The notes under the pieces were generated by a model. The model made no database searches and was not told the DNA's origin. It saw only the letters and a list, made by a program, of their open reading frames with translations. DNA of 64,000 nucleotides from Cepaea nemoralis (Eukaryota; Mollusca; Gastropoda; Stylommatophora; Helicidae): the NCBI GenBank assembly GCA_014155875.1, contig JACEFZ010025087.1, positions 329,001 through 393,000 on the forward strand, written 5' to 3'. Positions 57,990 through 64,000 of the stretch are shown one piece after another. The translations under genes were made by a program, and so were the position numbers. Within the stretch, counting starts at the first letter, position 1. The number at the start of each line of letters is the position of its first letter.

Positions 57990-58091
57990 CATTTAAAACA
58001 ACATCCCGGATGAATGCAACTGAAGAAGAACTTCATATGTGGAAGAATTATGAAATCCATGAACATAACACAAAATCTCAATCACAGTCAC
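57990..58091 (+). repeat. Left arm of a 4-kb-spaced inverted repeat
   Basis: About 100 bp, reverse-complementary to 62069-62175 with few differences. It includes the 3' tail of a family A retroposon (cccggatgaatgcaactgaa) and the host flank beyond it (gaacttcatatgtggaagaa, ccatgaacataacacaaaat). It therefore arose by inverted duplication after that retroposon inserted. Confidence 0.88.
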
Positions 58092-58095
58092 AGAA

Positions 58096-58440
58096 ATAAA
58101 CTGGTTTCAAGTTGTTATCATATATGATAACTTGAAACCAGTTTATTTTTATACATACATTGACGCTTTATTTCTCATGGTTATTTCCACCAACATTGAT
58201 GCACTTATCCCATCGTTTTATCAGTCCTCCCAAACCGGCTGCATAGACCTGCGTGCTTTGTTTTCATTTACCTACCATCCCACAGAACTGTGTGACTTAC
58301 TTATTGACTCGCCACGGTAACTTTTTCTACCCAGCTATGCACTGCTTTACGGGTTAAACTTTTTTCAGCATAAACACTGAAAACCCACCTTGGCAGAAGA
58401 CATTTCGTGAATGACGCTGAAGTTGAATGCGAAGTGAAAA
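58096..58440 (-). mobile_element. Degenerate mariner-like fragment with palindromic end
   Basis: It begins with a palindrome at about 58097-58152 (aataaactggtttcaagtt and its complement around atcatatatgat). Read on - it gives FSVYAEKSLTRKAVHSWVEK and later LIKRWDKCINVGGNN, matching an N-terminal helix-turn-helix part and the C-terminal end of mariner-type transposases, with the middle missing. Strongly deleted. Confidence 0.65.
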
Positions 58441-58674
58441 CGTGTGTATGTGTGTGTCTTTGTATGTATATGTGTATGTATATCTCAGTGTGGCTTTTTA
58501 CCTGTGTATGTTTCTTTGTCTCTCTCTATCTCTCTCTCTGTGCTTGAGTCTTCTGTGTCTCTGTGTATCTATCTGTTTGTCTCAATATATCTGTCTCAGT
58601 GTATGTACGTTTGTATGCAGCCATGCATGTTTGTGTTTTAAATTGTGTATGTATGCTTCAATTTGTGATTTGTG
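58440..58674. repeat. Low-complexity TG/TCTC-rich stretch
   Basis: Interrupted tgtgtatgtatg and tctctctc runs. The + frames (MYVCVFVCICV...) are repeat-driven. Confidence 0.7.
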
Positions 58675-58700
58675 GTAGCATCTCATCTCATCTCATCTCA

Positions 58701-60686
58701 TCATGTTCCTCTTGTACCTTGCGGTGTCGAGGTGAAGTATAAACTTCGTGAGAGTGCCCGATTATGTGCTTCATATATCGATATTCCCATGGACTCTGCT
58801 ATTCCCTCCGTCCAACGTTTACGTGGTCGGCCTCTTCCTCTGTTTCCATCTGGTCTGTACATCATTGCTTGTTGTGGTATGCTGTTGACTGGTAACCTAC
58901 TTGCATGGCCAAACCATTTGACTTGCTGCTTTCTAATAAAATCTAGTGCTGCTTTAACCCCCACTTTAGTCCTGATTTCTTCATTTCTGATCTTATCTCT
59001 TCTTGATACGTTGAGTATTCTTCTCAGGAACCTCATTTCTGTTGTGATTTTTCTTTTCTCTTTTTCTGTCATTGTCCAGGTTTGGCATTGGTAGCATAGA
59101 GTTGGTAGGAAGATTGTGTTGTAAAGTGCTTTCTTAGTAGTTACTGATACATGTTTGTTCTTTAGTATTGGTGCCATTTGTCCAATGAGTTGATTTGCCT
59201 TATTGCACCTATTTTCGATCTCGTCTTCTGATCTGCCATTTGATGATATTATACTTCCCAGGTACTTGAAACTCTTCACCTGTTTCAAGGGATGTTCGTT
59301 TAGGTGAATTGTTGTTGTTTGTTCTTCTTTAGTTATAGTCATTACCTCTGTTTTGCTTGTGCTAATTTTCATGTTATGTTCCCTACACATTTCATTTAGA
59401 CTATTCATGTGGTCTTGTAATTCAGCTTCTGATTTTGCTATTAGTGCTTGGTCGTCTGCAAACAGGAGTTCTCTAATGGTTAGATTTGCAGATGGTTCTT
59501 CTTCTGTGTTCTCGTCATGCGGTATTCTTGCTGTCTCTGCTTGGCTGGTTTCTTTACATATGTTGTCTATATATGTTATGAACAAGAGAGGGGACAGGAC
59601 ACAACCTTGTCGTACTCCAGATCTTATGGTGAAGGGTTCTGAGTGTCCTCCAGTTGCTCTCACTATGCATTCACTGTTGTTGTATAAACTTCTACATAGG
59701 TTTGTTAGATGTGTACTCACTCCATATTGTTTAAGGATTTGCCACAACTTGTTTCTATCTACTCTATCGAATGCCTTTTCTTGGTCGACAAAGGCTAAGT
59801 AGAGTGTTTCATTGAATTCAATTGATTTTTCTATAAGTTGTCTAAGAGCAAAAATTGCATCTGTGCATCCTTTGTTTTTCCTAAATCCAAGTTGTGTTTC
59901 GCTTAGCTGGGGTTCTAAAGTAGTTCGTAATCTTTTTTCAAGAATTTTGCAAACTATTTTCCCAGTATGACTCAACAGTGAAATGCCTCTGTATTGTGTG
60001 CAGTCTCTTTTGCTGCCTTTGTTTTTCCAAATTGGGATAATTATGGCATTTCCCCAATCTCGTGGTGTCTGTTGTTCTACCCAAACATGATTGAATAGTC
60101 TATGTAGCCAAGCTGTTCCTACTTCTCTTGCTGCTTTAATTAGTTCATTTGGTATTTCATCCTGTCCTGGTGATTTGTTCAATGGGGCTAATCTGATGGC
60201 TTCTATAATTTCTTCTTTTAGTATGTCTGGTTCTAGTTCTTCGGTGACATCTGTATAGGTCTCTTGAATTCCTGTGACATCTGATGGGATGTTGAGAAGT
60301 TGTTCGAAATACTGCTTCCATCTTATTAGGATTTGTTTTTGTTCACTTATTGGTTCTCCATTTTCGCTGTTAATTATTTCAGTTGGATCAAAGGGTTCTC
60401 CTCTGGCTCGCATTGCACCTATCTTTTTGTAGAAGTTTCTAGTTGCCTCCTTGTAGTTTTTATTTAGGGTTTCTCCATAATCTTCCCAGTCTTTTTGTTT
60501 TTCCCTCTTTACTATTCTATTCACATGTCTTCTCGCTATTCTATATTCTATGCGATCACATTCCTGTTTGCTCTTCAACCACTTTTTATATTTTTCCTTT
60601 TTGTCTTTTACCGCTTTCTTTACTTCTGCGTTCCACCAACTTGTTATTTTCTTTATTCCGTGTTTTGCGTTTTTTCGTGGTCCCAC
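58701..60686 (-). CDS. LINE reverse transcriptase, open 661-codon frame
   Basis: An uninterrupted frame on - encodes the RT half of the polyprotein. Seen in order: linker WWNAEVKKAVKDKKEKYKKW; APLNKSPGQDEIPNELIKAA; IIIPIWKNKGSKRDCTQYRG; RT motif A in LAFVDQEKAFDRVDRNKLW; SGVRQGCVLSPLLFITY; the catalytic LLFADDQALIA (FADD); KYLGSIISSNGRSEDEI; LPTLCYQCQTWTMTEKEKRK; and the terminal RILNVSRRDKIRNEE ... QQVKWFGHASRLP ... GRPRKRW blocks. The frame's first codon here is a GTG just after the junction with the endonuclease frame, so it is not a true start; the domain is part of a longer EN-RT protein separated by one base. Confidence 0.92.
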   Translation of the reverse strand: MGPRKNAKHGIKKITSWWNAEVKKAVKDKKEKYKKWLKSKQECDRIEYRIARRHVNRIVKREKQKDWEDYGETLNKNYKEATRNFYKKIGAMRARGEPFDPTEIINSENGEPISEQKQILIRWKQYFEQLLNIPSDVTGIQETYTDVTEELEPDILKEEIIEAIRLAPLNKSPGQDEIPNELIKAAREVGTAWLHRLFNHVWVEQQTPRDWGNAIIIPIWKNKGSKRDCTQYRGISLLSHTGKIVCKILEKRLRTTLEPQLSETQLGFRKNKGCTDAIFALRQLIEKSIEFNETLYLAFVDQEKAFDRVDRNKLWQILKQYGVSTHLTNLCRSLYNNSECIVRATGGHSEPFTIRSGVRQGCVLSPLLFITYIDNICKETSQAETARIPHDENTEEEPSANLTIRELLFADDQALIAKSEAELQDHMNSLNEMCREHNMKISTSKTEVMTITKEEQTTTIHLNEHPLKQVKSFKYLGSIISSNGRSEDEIENRCNKANQLIGQMAPILKNKHVSVTTKKALYNTIFLPTLCYQCQTWTMTEKEKRKITTEMRFLRRILNVSRRDKIRNEEIRTKVGVKAALDFIRKQQVKWFGHASRLPVNSIPQQAMMYRPDGNRGRGRPRKRWTEGIAESMGISIYEAHNRALSRSLYFTSTPQGTRGT

Positions 60687-61647
60687 ATGTTATTTTTGCA
60701 GTATTTAAAATGCTTGATTTGAACATCTCCCATTCTTCTTCCACTGTTTTTCTCTCTGTAGGTAATTTTTCAAAGAGTTCAGTTAGTTCTTTCTCATAAT
60801 TTTCCCTTACTGCCTCGTCTTTAAGGTTTTTTAAGTTTACTGATTCGCATGGCATGTATTTTCCTGCTCTTTGTTTTCTTCTTCTGATTGTTCTTATTGT
60901 GGCAACGACTGCTTTATGATCTGTGTTTATACTGAAATTGGGCACTGCCCTTGCATCTAATATATTTCTCTTTCTGTTATTTCTTGTTAATATAAAATCA
61001 ATTTGGCTTTTAGTATCTAGATCGTTCCATTTATACCATGTGTATACTTGTGAATCTTTATGTTTATAGAATGTGTTTGTTATATAGAGGTCGTGTTGGC
61101 TGCAAAACTCTAATAGTCTACTTCCGTTATCATTCCTTTCATTATGCTGATCTCCAAATGCTCCCAGATGTTTTTCTATGCCCATTCTGTTATGTCCTAG
61201 TCTTGCATTGAAGTCTCCCATAACTATGATGTTGTCCTGCTTGTCTATTTTATTTAGCATGTCATGTATGTCTTCGTAGAAGTCCTCGCATTCTTGCTCA
61301 TTATTGTTTGCATTACATGGTGCGTATATTTGTACATATGTTGTAATTGTTTGTTCTTTTATTCTCACTGTTATGATTCTTTCTGATATATATTTTATTT
61401 CTAGTATTCCTCTTGCTAGCCATGGTTCGATGACTATTCCCACACCGTGTTTTGCCCTTTCTTGCTGTTCTACTCCAGAGTAAACAAATGTGTAACTGTG
61501 GTGGAGCTCCTTGCATCCTTTCCCCTTTGTTCTGGTGTCCGCTATTCCCATCAGTCCAATTTTCCTCTCTTCCATTGTTTCTATAAGCTCCTCTTCTTTA
61601 CTATTGAAACCACAGACGTTGATTGTGCCTATTTTTTGAGTCGCTGG
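60586..61647 (-). pseudogene. LINE AP-endonuclease half, frame broken from RT
   Basis: On - the frame reads IGTINVCGFNSKEEELIETM, then MEERKIGLMGIADTRTKGKG, VQIYAPCNANNNEQECEDFY, NIIVMGDFNARLGHNRMGIE, YTWYKWNDLDTKSQIDFIL and NTDHKAVVATI (terminal Asp-His). The catalytic blocks are present. The frame overruns into out-of-frame sequence and ends at 60586, while RT coding begins in another frame at about 60686; an extra base in the run ccc (60682-60685 region) explains this. The upstream leader has further stops. One indel separates this copy from a continuous EN-RT frame. Confidence 0.85.
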
Positions 61648-62068
61648 TCTATCTCTTAGTCCATTAACATTGCCGGGTCGATATCCGTTTGGGTCAGTCC
61701 GTTTATACTTCTTAGTTTTTCTACGAGCAGTATGAAGATCCCTTGCCGGCTTGCTAGGCCAGTCGCAGGTTTAGGACACAAATCTGACCACAGGGAGTCC
61801 ATCCCCTATGGCGAGCCATAGCCCCGTTAGCCCATGACCTCGCGGTCATGGTTGCCCGGTCTGCACCACGTGGAGGTGGGGGTTGGCTTGTGTAGTCTGC
61901 GGGTCATCGGCAGGCTACTAATTTTCGCTCTTCACCCCTCCTGGGAGAGGCTAGCCGATCCTAACCCTGCTGGCTGCAGGGCCAGGCGCATTCCACACCT
62001 TGCGGTAGCAAACCCATTTATTATATGTAAAGCATAGGATATATACTATACAAATGACAACATTTCAG

Positions 62069-62175
62069 TGACTGTGATTGAGATATTTTTGTGTTATGTT
62101 CATGGATGTCATAATTCTTCCACATATGAAGTTCTTCTACTTCAGTTGCATTCATCCGGGATGTTGTTTTAAATG
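62069..62175 (-). repeat. Right arm of the inverted repeat
   Basis: Reverse complement of 57990-58091 (see that entry). It consists of host sequence with the target site of the family A retroposon and the tail of that retroposon. Confidence 0.88.
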
Positions 62176-62280
62176 TAATTGCATCGTGCCAGTTTACAGC
62201 AGAGCTGCAATACTTGTGCTTTTTGGCTGACACATCTGACTTCTGCAGGCATTTGTTGACCAGGTTAACCTTCCCGGGTG
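62134..62280 (-). mobile_element. Retroposon family A, complete copy with TSD
   Basis: 147 bp in - orientation, flanked by catatgaagtt at 62123-62133 and 62281-62291 (11-bp target duplication). It starts, on -, cccgggaaggttaacctggt and ends gcaactgaagtagaag. Part of it is duplicated in the left inverted arm. Confidence 0.9.
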
Positions 62281-62483
62281 CATATGAAGTTGATGCTCTT
62301 GAGTATTTGTCCAGGGAGCATATGTATGTCACTGCAGGCATACAAGGGCTAGTAGTTATTGGATTTTTGTAATCAATCAGCTGACATCAAATAGTATAAC
62401 AGTAATGTTGCTGAATGAGTCATGAACAACGCAGCAGTTGTCAGAGCAGCTGTGTAATTAAAAATCTGGTTTAATGTGCAAAG

Positions 62484-62717
62484 CCGGCCTCTCTGACCTA
62501 GGAGTTAACGTCTTTCTCCGTAATACCGTATATTCTCTTGAGTAACATAACCTGTGCAAGAATCGTTAGCGGTTCTCGCCGCGTTGGTAACTTACGGGGA
62601 ATGTGAGCCAGTCGCTCAGAAACAATGGCAAACTACTGAGCGTAATCTTGCCTAGTACATCAACAGCAGCTGAAAAATACTGATGTTGACTGCAACGTCC
62701 TGTATATGCCCCAAAAC
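62484..62717 (+). mobile_element. SINE family C, full-length copy with TSD
   Basis: 234 bp with an exact 12-bp target duplication taatgtgcaaag at 62472-62483 and 62718-62729. The head ctctctgacctaggagttaa resembles a pol III A box region and gcggttctcgcc a diverged B box. The tail part contains cgctcagaaacaatggcaaa, ctactgagcgtaatcttgcc, agcagctgaaaaatactgat and gttgactgcaacgtcctgta. Partial relatives: 9600-9690, 21378-21500, 22600-22735, 47800-47935 and 55150-55245. Confidence 0.88.
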
Positions 62718-62729
62718 TAATGTGCAAAG

Positions 62730-63109
62730 AGGATTAAGACAGGGCTTTAACAATACAACACAATTGCATCCTCATATCACCCAAGTGGCACAGATTGAAG
62801 TGGGTAGGAAAGTAAATGAGGAGGTTTTACACATGATTGTACATAATTCAACCAATAACTTCATGATTTACTTTAAGGAATTCCAGAAGAACTGCCATGA
62901 ACATATAAAAAATGTAAATGTAGTATTTGGTTTTCTACAATATGCATGAAGGTAGCTGTGAGCTTAGTTACTAGTTTTCTTTTATGAAACATTGAATGTA
63001 CCTACAAATGCTTAAGCGTATTTGAAGTAAACAATGTTGAATTTATGTATCAGCATTGATCTTACACATATGTTAATTGTATCGGTAATTATCATTGAAC
63101 TGTTCACAG
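62730..63109. other. Intronic sequence upstream of last exon
   Basis: An 88-codon + frame (62683-62949) overlaps SINE sequence and shows no family motifs. The rest is AT-rich intron ending in the acceptor gaactgttcacag. Confidence 0.4.
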
Positions 63110-64000
63110 GCAACTGCATGAGAAATGTCAGATCCTGATGCGCAAGTATGATCGTGAGTCACGTGCCAACAAGCGCCTGTCAATGGATTATGAGCAGGTT
63201 GTCTGGCGGATGTCACAGAGTTCAGAGTTTGGGTCATCTGAGAGCCTGACAAAGAGACACTTCAGTCGGTCTCCTCCACGCAGTAAGGAAGGATCCCCTG
63301 ACACTCGACAGCGAGCTGCATCACCAGTCTGTGGCCAGTCCGATGTGATTATGCGTGTGAAAAAGCGAAGCAGTCATAGCATCAGTGAAGGTGACAGAAA
63401 GTTGAGATCAAGGTCAGAAACGTTTGTAGTGGAGAAAACAGAAAGCAGTGACAGTCACTCTCCATCATTGAGCCCACAGCTGAAACTAAAACGATGGAGG
63501 AAGAAATCCCAGGCCGATGAGGCTGCTGATAAATGCAAAGATCTTGACCAAATGTGCCATTCTGCAGGTGCGGAGATCTTGCCTGACCCTTGTAGGCAGC
63601 AAATGCAAAGTATCAGTTTGAGTTTGAATGATGTCAATAACTCCAACATGGAGTCATCTGATCTGGCTGACTCTTATGGTAGGTCTTCATCTGGGGTCAG
63701 CGACTCTGGGATGTGTGATAGTATTAGCCGGTCAGATGTTCTGGATTGCTCCATTGTTAGTACAGATTCTGAATGGGGGACCTCAGTTAACCTTTCCAGG
63801 AATTGTGACTCCACTTTAGAAGATCTTGAGTCAGGCCCAGAGGCCGGAGACTACCATTCCCTGAACAACATCACAATGATTGAGGTGACAGGGTCATCCT
63901 GCAACACTGGCATTGGTAATGTTTGTATGAACACTGTCAGCAGTGCTGTTCCCACAAGTTATGAAAACAGAGCTCAGTATCAACATGAAGATCACGAACA
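63110..64000 (+). CDS. MTUS1-like: MTUS-like last exon in window: end of coiled coil and Ser-rich tail
   Basis: Acceptor tgttcacag ends at 63109. One base completes the split Lys, then the frame stays open to the right edge (296 codons, no stop). It starts QLHEKCQILMRKYDRESRAN then NKRLSMDYEQVVWRMSQSSE, the hallmark C-terminal MTUS block (vertebrate NKRLSMENEELLWKL as recalled). After it comes a low-complexity region rich in Ser/Asp with SP sites (HFSRSPPRSKEGSP, SDSHSPSLSPQLK) and basic patches (RVKKRSSHS, LKRWRKKSQ). Vertebrate MTUS1 ends soon after the WKL block with a short SPRRSP-type tail, so this tail of more than 250 residues is unusually long. The stop codon is outside the window. 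Confidence 0.9.

Larger units (their letters stand above)
58675..62010 (-). mobile_element. Nearly intact LINE (RTE/CFDP2-like type)
   Basis: A - strand non-LTR element: a 5' leader from about 62010 to 61660, an AP endonuclease (about 61660-60680), a reverse transcriptase (60686-58701) and a 3' end in tgatgagatgagatgagatg repeats at 58678-58700. A short direct repeat, ggtagca, lies at 58674-58680 and 62004-62010, possibly a TSD; the 5' boundary is not certain. Truncated relatives at 33600-33766 and 39686-40000 share its 3' end. It is the youngest-looking autonomous element in the window. It lies antisense in the last intron of the MTUS-like gene. Confidence 0.88.

Overview
This window is animal genomic DNA, not bacterial. 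It has a split gene with GT/AG introns, non-LTR retrotransposons with RTE-like and I-like features, mariner and Merlin DNA transposons, tRNA-derived SINEs and very large minisatellite arrays. The overall style suggests a marine invertebrate, most likely a lophotrochozoan such as a mollusc. That placement is inference; no rRNA or mitochondrial marker is present.

The only cellular gene I can support lies on the + strand from 12112 to beyond 64000. Eight coding exons (12112-12333, 18951-19006, 21141-21246, 49715-49788, 50402-50500, 53790-53909, 57710-57807, 63110->64000) have consistent phases and join into one long coiled-coil protein. Its C-terminal part resembles the conserved C-terminus of microtubule-associated scaffold/tumour suppressor proteins (MTUS1/ATIP, MTUS2), including a segment reading NKRLSMDYEQVVWRM. 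A ninth exon (44144-44270) starts with ATG, ends in the same phase as exon 21141-21246 and sits in the 28-kb intron just before the conserved region. It looks like an alternative first exon for a short isoform, as known for vertebrate MTUS1. The 5' end of the long form and the 3' end of the gene are outside the window.

Most of the DNA is repetitive. 1-12 kb: a 33-bp array, a ~50-bp array split by a mariner element (2767-4113), and an RTE-like LINE (7495-11402) with clear target-site duplications (TSDs). 12.5-17.1 kb: a 63-bp array. 17.7-18.7 kb: a 50-bp array. 20.0-20.9 kb: a 15-bp array. 22.8-28.5 kb: a 36-bp array. 28.8-33.2 kb: 35-, 22- and 44-bp arrays. 35-47 kb: a chain of 24-, 28-, 53-, 21-, 41-, 38- and 19-bp arrays, microsatellites and LINE/SINE pieces. 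48-63 kb: a Merlin-derived element, paired inverted SINEs, nested LINE/SINE insertions, a nearly intact LINE on the - strand (about 58675-62010) and the last host exons.

Long open frames inside the arrays exist because several repeat units are multiples of three; I do not regard them as genes. The most useful observations are the MTUS-like gene with its internal alternative first exon, the tandemly triplicated splice acceptor at exon 18951, the inverted SINE pair beside exon 49715, several insertions dated relative to each other by TSDs, and an indel-rich stretch in the 36-bp array that looks like unpolished or misassembled sequence.
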